In this document: in pieces, positions 33,751 to 41,791 of the stretch
Layout: every line of letters begins with the position of its first letter
How positions within the stretch are numbered: the first letter of the stretch is position 1
Assembly (NCBI GenBank): GCA_943913835.1
Contig: CALTZU010000010.1
Location: forward strand, 1 to 47,725
Source: an uncultured Rheinheimera sp.
GTDB lineage: Bacteria > Pseudomonadota > Gammaproteobacteria > Enterobacterales > Alteromonadaceae
Reading direction: 5' to 3'
Length of the DNA stretch: 47,725 bases
Translations under genes and position numbers: made by a program
The notes under the pieces: model-generated
Seen by the model: the letters and a program-made list of their open reading frames with translations, nothing else
What the model was told of the DNA's origin: nothing
Databases searched by the model: none

Positions 33751-34741
33751 CGAATACTTTCCTGCCAGCCGCTTACGCCGTATGCGCCAGTCTGACTTTA
33801 GCCGTCGTCTAATGGCCGAAAACCGTGTCACAGTAGACGACTTGATTTATCCAATGTTTATTGTTGAAGGTGAAAATCAGCGTCAGGCTATTCCTTCTAT
33901 GCCAGGTATAGAGCGCTTATCGCTGGATTTATTGCTGGTAGAAGCAAAAGAATTAGCAGCCTTAGGTATTCCTGCCATAGCTATTTTCCCAGTCACAGCG
34001 GCCGAGAAAAAATCTCTTTTAGCTGAAGAAGCTTACAACCCTGACGCTTTAGCGCAACGGGCTGTGCGGATTTTAAAACAACATGTTCCTGAATTAGGCG
34101 TGATCACTGATGTAGCCCTCGACCCTTTCACTACTCATGGTCAGGACGGCATTATTGATGACGACGGATATGTGCTGAACGACATCACTACAGATATTCT
34201 GGTGAAGCAGGCCCTGTCTCATGCTGAGGCGGGCGCTGATATAGTGGCACCGTCTGACATGATGGATGGTCGTATTGGTGCCATTCGCTCAGCGCTTGAA
34301 GCTGAAGGTTATGTAAACACCAAAATCATGGCTTACTCTGCTAAATATGCTTCAGCTTATTACGGTCCGTTCCGCGATGCCGTGGGCTCAGCCGGCAACT
34401 TAAAAGGCGGCAATAAAAAGTCGTATCAGATGGATCCAGCCAACAGCAACGAAGCCTTACGTGAAGTGGCTCTGGACTTGGAAGAAGGCGCCGACATGGT
34501 GATGGTAAAACCAGGAATGCCTTATCTGGATATAGTCCGTCGCGTTAAAGACGAATTTGGCGTGCCTACTTTTGCGTATCAGGTCAGTGGCGAATACGCT
34601 ATGCATATGGCGGCTATTCAGAATGGCTGGTTGGCCGAAGAAGCTATAGTGATGGAGTCACTGTTAGCCTTTAAACGCGCTGGCGCCGACGGCATCCTGA
34701 CTTACTTTGCGAAAAAAGCGGCGATTTGGTTACGAGGATAA
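33737..34741 (+). CDS. hemB: Delta-aminolevulinic acid dehydratase (porphobilinogen synthase)
   Basis: HemB joins two 5-aminolevulinate molecules into porphobilinogen, an early step of haem synthesis. From ATG 33737 (GGAG 7 bases upstream) it has 334 residues. Active-site lysines are Lys203 (MAYSAKYASAYYG) and Lys258 (VMVKPGMPY). The metal region VITDVALDPFTTHGQDGIID lacks the three zinc cysteines of the E. coli enzyme and carries aspartates instead, as in the magnesium-dependent Pseudomonas type. It overlaps the GGDEF gene by 14 bases. A hairpin terminator follows. Confidence 0.96.
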   Translation: MSQFNEYFPASRLRRMRQSDFSRRLMAENRVTVDDLIYPMFIVEGENQRQAIPSMPGIERLSLDLLLVEAKELAALGIPAIAIFPVTAAEKKSLLAEEAYNPDALAQRAVRILKQHVPELGVITDVALDPFTTHGQDGIIDDDGYVLNDITTDILVKQALSHAEAGADIVAPSDMMDGRIGAIRSALEAEGYVNTKIMAYSAKYASAYYGPFRDAVGSAGNLKGGNKKSYQMDPANSNEALREVALDLEEGADMVMVKPGMPYLDIVRRVKDEFGVPTFAYQVSGEYAMHMAAIQNGWLAEEAIVMESLLAFKRAGADGILTYFAKKAAIWLRG

Positions 34742-34748
34742 AATAAAC

Positions 34749-34779
34749 AGGGTCAGAGCCAAACTCTGACCCTTTATTC
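34749..34779. terminator. Terminator after hemB, between convergent hemB and gppA
   Basis: A ten-base stem (AGGGTCAGAG / CTCTGACCCT) encloses loop CCAAA and is followed by TTATT. It runs into the gppA stop codon, so it probably serves hemB, with weaker action on the other strand. Confidence 0.7.
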
Positions 34780-36279
34780 AATACTTAGCTGCCAGCCTGC
34801 TTGTTGTTGATACACCACTTCCTGCTCAAGCTCAGCCCGCATCAACGGATGATGATCCAACCAGCCTGCAGGTAAAGTTAAAGTCAAAGCTTCAGCTTGT
34901 GCTGTGATCTGCACTTCAGGTAATACTTCATGCCGACGACGCATTGACAAAATCACCGACAGCCGCAATAAACGGGTTAGCCGCACGGCCAGTAACACTG
35001 ATGTCATGGTTTGTTTCGATAGAATTTCTTTGTGAATATCGGCTCTGTGGTTATACACCAGCGCCATCAGTAACTGTTGCTGAGCGCGGGTAAAACCTGG
35101 CAGCTCAGCATGACTAATAATATAAGCGCCATGATGGTGATGGTTTTTGTATTCAATCAACAAGCCAAGCTCATGCAGCAAAGCGCCTGAGCGCAACATG
35201 GCTAAACCTTCAAAACTGGACAAATTCCATTGCTGATGCAGCTGGGAGGCCAAAGTAGCGGCCATGTCGGCGACACGCTGTGCATGTTGCTGGTCGATAT
35301 AATAGCGCACCATCATACTTTGCATAGTGCGGGCACGCACATCCTGGTGCTGTAACTGCGGCAACATGCTGTAAAGCACACCTTCGCGCAAAGCACCACC
35401 GGATAAGGTCATGCCGGCGATATTCAGCACCCGGAACAGCGCTATTAAAATAGCTAAACCAGAAGGGAATACCTGTTTACGTTCCTGAGCCAGGCCGGGT
35501 AAGTTCAGCTGGTCCATATGGCCACAAGCCAAAGCCTGCTGCATAATAGCTTCCAGTCGTGGCAAGGTGATGACTTCGTCTTTGCCCTGACCTACCAAAA
35601 TTTCCTGCATAGCCTGCACTGTGCCTGAAGCGCCGACGGCATTTTGCCAGCCTTGTTGCAGGTACTGATCGCTGATGGTACGGATTTCATGTTCAGCTGC
35701 AGCAATAGCGGCATTAAAGTTGGCTTCGCTTAATTCGTTATTGCCGAAATAACGCTCAAGGAAAGTAACGCAACCCATATTCAGGCTGGACAACAACATT
35801 GGCTGGAAGCCCTGACCTACCACTATTTCAGTGGAAGCGCCGCCTATGTCGATCACCAGTCGGTTCGAATCACAATTCGAAGTATGAGCCACACCTAGGT
35901 AAATAATACGGGCTTCGTCTTCACCGGAAATAACTTCTATCGGCTGGCCTAAAATAGCCTCTGCTTCAACCAGAAAAGTTTTGACGTTACGGGCTAATCG
36001 CAGCGTGGCAGTACCCACTATACGAATATTTTCTGAGGGAATATCTTGCAGACGTTCAGCAAACAAAGCCAGGCATTCCCAACCCCGGGTCATGGCTTGT
36101 TTACTCAGTACTAAACTATCGTTTAAACCAGCGGCCAAACGCACTTTGCGCTTGACCCGCCCTATCACCTGCACGCTGCCGCCAACCACTTTCACCATCA
36201 ACATATGAAAGCTATTGGAGCCGAGATCGATCACAGCATAAATATCATTATGCTGTGTCGGTTTAGCCGCGCCGTCCAT
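34774..36279 (-). CDS. gppA: Guanosine-5'-triphosphate,3'-diphosphate pyrophosphatase / exopolyphosphatase GppA
   Basis: This 501-residue Ppx/GppA-family phosphatase hydrolyses pppGpp to ppGpp or degrades polyphosphate. It has the N-terminal ASKHA ATPase-like motif YAVIDLGSNSFHMLMV, VISGEDEARIIYLGVAH, LVIDIGGASTEIVVGQG and VGASGTVQAMQEI, and a C-terminal HD-like domain (LLHELGLLIEYKNHHHHGAY). The order with rhlB is that of E. coli gppA-rhlB, which supports GppA over Ppx. The ATG at 36279 lies 4 bases after the rhlB stop. In-frame starts further up (36318, GTG 36336) fall inside rhlB. Confidence 0.9.
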   Translation of the reverse strand: MDGAAKPTQHNDIYAVIDLGSNSFHMLMVKVVGGSVQVIGRVKRKVRLAAGLNDSLVLSKQAMTRGWECLALFAERLQDIPSENIRIVGTATLRLARNVKTFLVEAEAILGQPIEVISGEDEARIIYLGVAHTSNCDSNRLVIDIGGASTEIVVGQGFQPMLLSSLNMGCVTFLERYFGNNELSEANFNAAIAAAEHEIRTISDQYLQQGWQNAVGASGTVQAMQEILVGQGKDEVITLPRLEAIMQQALACGHMDQLNLPGLAQERKQVFPSGLAILIALFRVLNIAGMTLSGGALREGVLYSMLPQLQHQDVRARTMQSMMVRYYIDQQHAQRVADMAATLASQLHQQWNLSSFEGLAMLRSGALLHELGLLIEYKNHHHHGAYIISHAELPGFTRAQQQLLMALVYNHRADIHKEILSKQTMTSVLLAVRLTRLLRLSVILSMRRRHEVLPEVQITAQAEALTLTLPAGWLDHHPLMRAELEQEVVYQQQAGWQLSIE

Positions 36280-36283
36280 AGAC

Positions 36284-37555
36284 TTAACGCGGGCGGCTAC
36301 GTGGGTTTCTTGGCCCATTCTGATTAGGTCGTCCACCGCTGCGTGCCTGACCTGGACGACGTCTGACCCTTGGTTTGGGCACAGTCAAATCTTCCAGCAA
36401 CGCAGAAGTATCGTATTGGGTAACAGGGATAGCATGACGAATATAGTCTTCGATAGCCGTCAGGTTTAACGCATAACGCTCACAGGCAAAACTGATGGCT
36501 TTACCGCTTTCACCGGCACGACCAGTACGACCAATACGGTGTACATAGTCTTCACAATCGTCAGGTAAGTCGTAGTTAAAGACATGACTGACCATAGGAA
36601 TATGTAAACCACGTGCTGCGACGTCAGTAGCGACCAGAATATCCAGTTTACCGCTGGTGAAATCCTCCAGAATACGTAGACGTTTTTTCTGGATCACATC
36701 CCCTGTAAGTAAACCGACACGGTGGCCATCAGCTTCCAGCCAGGCATGAATATCTTCACAGCAGTGTTTGGTATTGGCAAAAACTATGGCTTTATCCGGC
36801 CACTCTTCTTCCATCAACGTCAGCAACAACTTCATTTTGTGTTCGTCTGACGGATAAAATAATTCTTCAGAAATACGTGAGCCAGTCATTTGTTCAGGCG
36901 CCACATGAATATGCACGGGCTGGTTCATCTGTTCAAAAGCCAGTTCCTGCACCTTGTAAGACAAAGTGGCAGAGAATAATAAGCTCAAACGTTCAGTCAC
37001 AGGAGGCATGCGGCGGAACATAAAACGGATATCTTTGATAAAACCCAAATCGAACATACGATCGGCTTCATCCAGCACCACCACCTGAATTTGTGACAGG
37101 TCGTACAGGCCTTGTTTTAAGTAGTCTATTAACCGGCCAGTGGTACCAATTAAAATATCTGCGCCTTGTTCCAGCAATTGGCGTTGAGAATCATAACCCT
37201 CGCCCCCATAAATCAGAGCAAGCTTTAAGCCCGATGTTTTGGCCAGAGCCTGAGCGTCATGATGGATCTGAACAGCCAGTTCGCGCGTAGGAGCCATAAT
37301 GATGGCACGAGGTTGCCCTTTAGCCTTTGGCTCATGGGTTAACAAATGATGGAAAGTTGCCGTCAGAAAGGCGAGAGTTTTACCTGTACCTGTTTGTGCC
37401 TGGCCCGCAATGTCTTTGCCAGCTAACGCAAGAGGCAAACATTGAGCCTGGATTGGGGTACAATGGTCATAACCTTGCGCGGACAAAGCGGCAAGAACCT
37501 GTGGAGCCAATGCGAAATCGGCAAATTTATGCTGAGTTAAGTGTGTTTTATTCAT
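36284..37555 (-). CDS. rhlB: ATP-dependent RNA helicase RhlB
   Basis: RhlB is the DEAD-box helicase that partners RNase E in the RNA degradosome. The 423-residue protein has the Q motif (FADFALAPQVLAALSAQGYD), Walker A AQTGTGKT, PTRELAVQIH, VVLDEADRMFDLGF, SATLS, and the C-terminal HRIGRTGRAGESG. It ends with an Arg/Pro-rich tail (RRRPGQARSGGRPNQNG). It is divergent from trxA and upstream of gppA, the same arrangement as in E. coli. Confidence 0.95.
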   Translation of the reverse strand: MNKTHLTQHKFADFALAPQVLAALSAQGYDHCTPIQAQCLPLALAGKDIAGQAQTGTGKTLAFLTATFHHLLTHEPKAKGQPRAIIMAPTRELAVQIHHDAQALAKTSGLKLALIYGGEGYDSQRQLLEQGADILIGTTGRLIDYLKQGLYDLSQIQVVVLDEADRMFDLGFIKDIRFMFRRMPPVTERLSLLFSATLSYKVQELAFEQMNQPVHIHVAPEQMTGSRISEELFYPSDEHKMKLLLTLMEEEWPDKAIVFANTKHCCEDIHAWLEADGHRVGLLTGDVIQKKRLRILEDFTSGKLDILVATDVAARGLHIPMVSHVFNYDLPDDCEDYVHRIGRTGRAGESGKAISFACERYALNLTAIEDYIRHAIPVTQYDTSALLEDLTVPKPRVRRRPGQARSGGRPNQNGPRNPRSRPR

Positions 37556-37606
37556 ACGCGCTAAGCATAACCGTTACGCTTGCAATAAGAAACAGTCCAG
37601 ATAGAA

Positions 37607-37633
37607 TTGACATTATTTTTTTGCAGTTACACT
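37607..37633 (+). promoter_or_regulatory. Candidate trxA promoter
   Basis: A perfect -35 hexamer TTGACA (37607-37612) is followed 15 bases later by TACACT (37628-37633, four of six). The spacing is short, but the position, 27 bases before the trxA start, is right. Confidence 0.4.
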
Positions 37634-37659
37634 ACTGCCCAGCAATAACGGAGAATACA

Positions 37660-37986
37660 ATGAGTGAACATATTCTGCAGGTGTCAGACGACAGCTTCGA
37701 AGCCGACGTGTTAAAAGCTGCTGCCCCTGTCCTGGTCGATTTTTGGGCTGAGTGGTGTGGTCCGTGCAAAATGATTGCACCTATCCTCAACGAAGTAGCG
37801 CAAGAATACGCAGGTAAAGTGACAGTGGCTAAGGTCAACATCGACCACAACCCTGGCACACCACCAAAATTTGGTATTCGTGGTATCCCAACTTTACTGT
37901 TATTCAAAAACGGTCAGGTTGCAGCCACTAAAGTTGGCGCCTTGTCCAAGACTCAGTTAAAAGAGTTCTTAGACAGCAATATCTAA
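37660..37986 (+). CDS. trxA: Thioredoxin 1
   Basis: Thioredoxin is the small cytosolic disulfide reductase used by ribonucleotide reductase, PAPS reductase and others. The 108-residue protein matches the E. coli length and has the active site FWAEWCGPCKMIAP (Cys33, Cys36) and FGIRGIPTLLLFKNG with the cis-proline. The ATG at 37660 has GGAG 7 bases upstream. The long open frame running upstream through the rhlB start is not coding. A strong terminator follows. Confidence 0.97.
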   Translation: MSEHILQVSDDSFEADVLKAAAPVLVDFWAEWCGPCKMIAPILNEVAQEYAGKVTVAKVNIDHNPGTPPKFGIRGIPTLLLFKNGQVAATKVGALSKTQLKEFLDSNI

Positions 37987-37996
37987 TTGATTGAAA

Positions 37997-38031
37997 AAAT
38001 GGCGCATAAAAAATGCGCCATTTCTTTTTTT
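37997..38031 (+). terminator. Rho-independent terminator of trxA
   Basis: An 11-base perfect stem (AAATGGCGCAT / ATGCGCCATTT) with loop AAAAA is followed by CTTTTTTT. It separates trxA from rho. Confidence 0.93.
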
Positions 38032-38180
38032 ACGGCTGGACGAGCGAAAATTATCCTGCTAATGTGTAACGCAGCAACAAATCCCTGTAACCACGCTTTT
38101 CCGTTGACTAAACCTAAGCCTACTTCCTTTTAATCAGCGATAAGCAATTTAATTCTGTTTGACCAACAAGAACCCATCAT
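38032..38180 (+). promoter_or_regulatory. rho leader region
   Basis: These 149 bases between the trxA terminator and rho contain no gene. The middle is C-rich and G-poor (around 38085-38125), the composition expected of a Rho-binding leader. Rho autoregulates through its leader in E. coli. The start codon has only a weak AAGAA ribosome binding site. Both the promoter and the autoregulation are inferred. Confidence 0.35.
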
Positions 38181-39449
38181 ATGCATTTAACCGAACTAAA
38201 ACTGAAGCCGATTAACGAGCTGGTTGATTTAGCCGAGTCTATGGGCCTGGAAAACATGGCCCGCTTACGTAAGCAAGACATTATTTTCGCTATCTTAAAA
38301 TCACACGCCAAAAATGGTGAAGAGATTTTTGGTGATGGCGTTGTTGAAATCCTAACCGATGGCTTCGGTTTCCTACGTTCTTCTGACAGCTCCTATTTGG
38401 CTGGCCCGGACGATATTTACGTCTCCCCAAGCCAAATCAGACGCTTTAACCTGCGTACTGGTGACACCATTTCGGGTTTGATTCGCCCACCAAAAGAAGG
38501 TGAGCGTTATTTTGCACTGTTAAAAGTGAACGAAGTGAACTTCGGACGCCCGGAGCAGGCACGTAACAAAATTTTGTTTGAAAACTTGACCCCTTTACAT
38601 GCCAATTCGCGCTTACGTATGGAACGCGGCAACGGCAGTAAAGAAGACATCACAGCCCGTGTGCTGGATCTGGCCTCTCCAATTGGTCGTGGTCAGCGTG
38701 GTTTAATAGTGGCACCACCTAAAGCTGGTAAAACTATCCTTTTACAAAACATAGCGCAGTCTATTGCAGCCAACCATCCTGAATGTGTGCTGATGGTATT
38801 ACTGATTGACGAGCGGCCGGAAGAAGTGACTGAGATGCAACGTCTGGTCAAAGGTGAAGTAGTAGCTTCAACCTTCGACGAACCAGCCAGCCGTCATGTT
38901 CAGGTTGCTGAAATGGTGATCGAAAAAGCCAAACGTTTAGTTGAGCATAAAAAAGACGTCATTATTTTGCTCGACTCTATCACCCGTTTAGCCCGTGCTT
39001 ATAACACAGTGATCCCAAGCTCAGGCAAGGTGTTAACAGGTGGTGTGGACGCTAACGCTCTACACAAACCAAAACGCTTTTTTGGTGCGGCCCGTAACGT
39101 GGAAGAAGGTGGTAGCTTAACCATCATCGCCACAGCGTTGGTCGACACTGGCTCGAAAATGGACGAAGTCATTTACGAAGAATTTAAAGGTACAGGTAAT
39201 ATGGAACTGCACCTGTCGCGTAAAATTGCTGAACGTCGTGTCTTCCCTGCTATCGATTTCAACCGTTCAGGCACACGTCGCGAAGAACTATTGGCTTCAC
39301 CTGAAGAATTACAAAAAATGTGGATCCTGCGCAAAATCCTGCATCCAATGGATGAAACAGACTGCATGGAATTCCTGATCGATAAACTATCAATGACCAA
39401 AACCAATGATGAGTTTTTCGAAGCCATGAAACGGCAAAAAAATAGTTAA
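38181..39449 (+). CDS. rho: Transcription termination factor Rho
   Basis: Rho is the hexameric RNA-dependent ATPase that ends transcription at rut-type sites. The 422-residue protein (E. coli 419) has the N-terminal domain MHLTELKLKPINELVDLAES, the RNA-binding cold-shock-like motif DGFGFLRSSDSSYLAGPDDI, Walker A PPKAGKTILLQ, Walker B VIILLDSITRLARAYN and the R-loop region. It is followed by a strong hairpin terminator. Confidence 0.99.
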   Translation: MHLTELKLKPINELVDLAESMGLENMARLRKQDIIFAILKSHAKNGEEIFGDGVVEILTDGFGFLRSSDSSYLAGPDDIYVSPSQIRRFNLRTGDTISGLIRPPKEGERYFALLKVNEVNFGRPEQARNKILFENLTPLHANSRLRMERGNGSKEDITARVLDLASPIGRGQRGLIVAPPKAGKTILLQNIAQSIAANHPECVLMVLLIDERPEEVTEMQRLVKGEVVASTFDEPASRHVQVAEMVIEKAKRLVEHKKDVIILLDSITRLARAYNTVIPSSGKVLTGGVDANALHKPKRFFGAARNVEEGGSLTIIATALVDTGSKMDEVIYEEFKGTGNMELHLSRKIAERRVFPAIDFNRSGTRREELLASPEELQKMWILRKILHPMDETDCMEFLIDKLSMTKTNDEFFEAMKRQKNS

Positions 39450-39456
39450 CCCCCCA

Positions 39457-39483
39457 AAACCGGCCTAGTAGCCGGTTTTTTTT
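39457..39483 (+). terminator. Rho-independent terminator of rho
   Basis: The stem AAACCGGC / GCCGGTTT with loop CTAGTA is followed by a run of T, just after the rho stop and before ndh. Confidence 0.92.
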
Positions 39484-39499
39484 ATGTGAGAAAAAGCAG

Positions 39500-40795
39500 A
39501 TGACAACCCCACAGATCGTAGTCATAGGTGGTGGTGCCGGTGGACTGGAACTGGCAACCCGCCTGGGTAATAAATTTGGCCGTAAAGGCAAAGCGGCCAT
39601 TACCCTGATTGACAGAAATCCTACTCATATCTGGAAACCTTTATTGCATGAAGTAGCAACAGGCACATTGGATGTTGATATTGACCAGGTAACCTATCGT
39701 GCCCATGCCAAGGCCCACGGCTTCGATTTCCAACTCGGTACTTTTACCGGGCTGAACAGAACTCAGCGTCAGGTGACGCTCGCCCCTGTGCTGGATGAAA
39801 GTGGTGACGTTGTCCTGGAAGAACGCCATATCCCTTATGATTATCTGGTGCTGGCTATTGGTAGTATTTCCAATCACTTTAATACGCCCGGCGTGCAGGA
39901 GCATTGTATATTCCTCGACAGCCCGGCTCAGGCCAACAGATTTCACCGCCGTCTGCTCGAGGCCTATTTAAAACTCAACTCACCTTTGCACCCCAAGGAA
40001 AATCTGAATATCGCCATAGTGGGCGCCGGAGCAACAGGTGTTGAACTAGCAGCAGAATTGCATCACGCCGCCGCGGAACTGAATTCGTACGGTTTTGACG
40101 ATATGAAACGTGACCGCCTGAAAATCTCTGTAATTGAAGCTGGTCCACGTATCCTGCCCGCCTTACCTGAACGTATTGCCGCGGCCGCCCACAAGGAATT
40201 GCTAAAGTTAGGCGTAAACGTGAGAGTGAACACCAAAGTTACAGCGGCAGACGAAGACGGATTGCAATTGGGTGATGAGCATTTGCAGGCTGAACTGATG
40301 GTGTGGGCCGCTGGCATTAAAGCGCCGGATTTTTTAAAAGAACTGGATGGCTTAGAAACAAATAGAATCAATCAGTTGATGGTTCTACCTACGCTACAAA
40401 GCAGTGTAGACAGCCAGATTTATGTTATAGGTGACTGTGCAGGATGTCCGCTGCCTGATAATAAATGGGTGCCACCACGGGCTCAGTCAGCCCATCAGAT
40501 GGCCAGCCATGTTGCGAAAAACCTTGCTGCCGCTTTGTCAGGCAAAGCTCAACTGGATTACAAGTACAAGGATCACGGCTCTTTGATTTCTTTGAGCCGT
40601 TTTGGCACCGTAGGTAATCTGATGGGTAATCTGGTCGGTGGTGCTATGATGATTGAAGGCCGTATTGCCCGTATGGCTTATATATCTTTATATCGTATGC
40701 ACCAGGTGGCGTTACATGGCTGGTTCCGTACGCTGGTTATTTCGGTGATAGGTAAAATCAACAAAATCATCAGACCAAGGCTCAAGCTGCACTAA
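39500..40795 (+). CDS. ndh: Type II NADH dehydrogenase
   Basis: This is a non-proton-pumping NADH:quinone oxidoreductase bound to the inner membrane surface. The 431-residue protein has the FAD-binding GGGAGGLELAT, the NAD-binding AIVGAGATGVELAAELHHAA, IYVIGDCAG, the quinone-site region WVPPRAQSAHQMASH, and a C-terminal membrane-binding amphipathic helix (MHQVALHGWFRTLVISVIGK). It begins 17 bases after the rho terminator and has a weak ribosome binding site. It faces the substrate-binding-like gene with a gap of 3 bases. Confidence 0.96.
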   Translation: MTTPQIVVIGGGAGGLELATRLGNKFGRKGKAAITLIDRNPTHIWKPLLHEVATGTLDVDIDQVTYRAHAKAHGFDFQLGTFTGLNRTQRQVTLAPVLDESGDVVLEERHIPYDYLVLAIGSISNHFNTPGVQEHCIFLDSPAQANRFHRRLLEAYLKLNSPLHPKENLNIAIVGAGATGVELAAELHHAAAELNSYGFDDMKRDRLKISVIEAGPRILPALPERIAAAAHKELLKLGVNVRVNTKVTAADEDGLQLGDEHLQAELMVWAAGIKAPDFLKELDGLETNRINQLMVLPTLQSSVDSQIYVIGDCAGCPLPDNKWVPPRAQSAHQMASHVAKNLAAALSGKAQLDYKYKDHGSLISLSRFGTVGNLMGNLVGGAMMIEGRIARMAYISLYRMHQVALHGWFRTLVISVIGKINKIIRPRLKLH

Positions 40796-40798
40796 AGA

Positions 40799-41680
40799 CT
40801 ACAGGTCACTAAAACGGGTTTCAGCCTGTTCAGGTACAAAAAGCCTGTTATGCTGAAATCCGTCATAATGTGGCTCCAGCAATTGTTGCTCCTGCTCAGA
40901 GAACCAACGATACATAGCTCTTTTATATTCAGGTTGAAGCTTTAATTTATTCAGCGCCTTATCAATATCTGAGATCCAGCGTTTTCCTGTATCTGTTTTA
41001 GAACAGCTGACATAGGTATAGGAATAGCTTGGAATTTCCGCTATGGGCCTAAATTCAAGCTTGACGTCCTGACCAGCTTCAATGCTGAAATATCGCAAAC
41101 GGTTTGGATAATCTACGACATAATCCACCCGCTTAGCCGCCAGTAACTGAGCAGGATTCAGCGTGCTCATTGAGCTCCCCCCCAGATTACTGCCTTCTTT
41201 ATTGATCTGTGCGGCAATTGCAGCCGGATAGGCTCTGTCATTTTCAATCAGTCCCAGCAGATCGGGATCTTTCACCAGCTGATTCATCTGAATAGCCTGA
41301 TCGGGAGAAAATGTTTTAAATCTGTCGTTTTGTTGCAGGCTATTAATGGCCAGATTAGGCAACATGCCAGCTGGCTGAGAAAAATATGTCCTTTTGTCGC
41401 GCTCTGGTGTGTAACGCAGACCAAAGGTGCAGTGGTCTTCACTGCTGGTCGCAGATACTTTGACAATGCGCGCCAGATGAATTTGGTTGATCTGATGTTT
41501 ATATTGAGGTAATGCGCTGACAAGCTGACTCAACATTAAATCAAAGGAACCTTGCCCGGCGTATGGGCCTTCACTGATCCGGTAAGGGGGCCAATGGCTG
41601 GTATACCATTGCATCACAGGTTGTGCAGAAAGGTCGAACGCCAATAAGATCAGTAAAATACAAGCACTTAACTTCTTCAT
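40799..41680 (-). CDS. Periplasmic solute-binding-like protein, function unknown
   Basis: This 293-residue exported protein has a signal peptide (KKLSACILLILLAFDLSA) and resembles the family 3 solute-binding proteins: WYTSHWPPYRISEGPYAGQG at the start of lobe 1, FGLRYTPERDKRTYFSQPAG, and AAKRVDYVVDYPNRLRYF. No transporter genes adjoin it, so it may act as a sensor or enzyme rather than a transport receptor. The ATG at 41680 has GGAGG 5 bases before it; the open frame extends to 41749 without support. The ligand is unknown. Confidence 0.75.
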   Translation of the reverse strand: MKKLSACILLILLAFDLSAQPVMQWYTSHWPPYRISEGPYAGQGSFDLMLSQLVSALPQYKHQINQIHLARIVKVSATSSEDHCTFGLRYTPERDKRTYFSQPAGMLPNLAINSLQQNDRFKTFSPDQAIQMNQLVKDPDLLGLIENDRAYPAAIAAQINKEGSNLGGSSMSTLNPAQLLAAKRVDYVVDYPNRLRYFSIEAGQDVKLEFRPIAEIPSYSYTYVSCSKTDTGKRWISDIDKALNKLKLQPEYKRAMYRWFSEQEQQLLEPHYDGFQHNRLFVPEQAETRFSDL

Positions 41681-41745
41681 CCCGCCTCCGTGCAAAGAAG
41701 GCAGTACAGTAACAAATGACATGATCAGCGACAAGGTCGTTCGTC

Positions 41746-41784
41746 GCAAGCAAAAGCCCCTTGTCCGGGCTTTCGCTTGCGCTT
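41746..41784. terminator. Hairpin between the binding-protein gene and deoA
   Basis: Nested arms GCAAGC and AAGCCC pair with GGGCTT and GCTTGC around loop CTTGTCC, with AA/TC bulges. It lies just after the deoA stop. The T-runs are short (four T on either strand), so it is probably a moderate terminator of deoA. Confidence 0.5.
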
Positions 41785-41791
41785 TTAAGGG

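Noticed and set aside
37327..37659. Long N-terminal extension of thioredoxin
   Set aside because: Thioredoxin is 108 residues in the family, a clear ribosome binding site precedes the inner ATG, and the extension is antisense to rhlB.
39259..39600. Minus-strand open frame of 113 codons across the rho/ndh junction
   Set aside because: It overlaps two well-identified genes and the rho terminator, and its translation is low in recognisable features.
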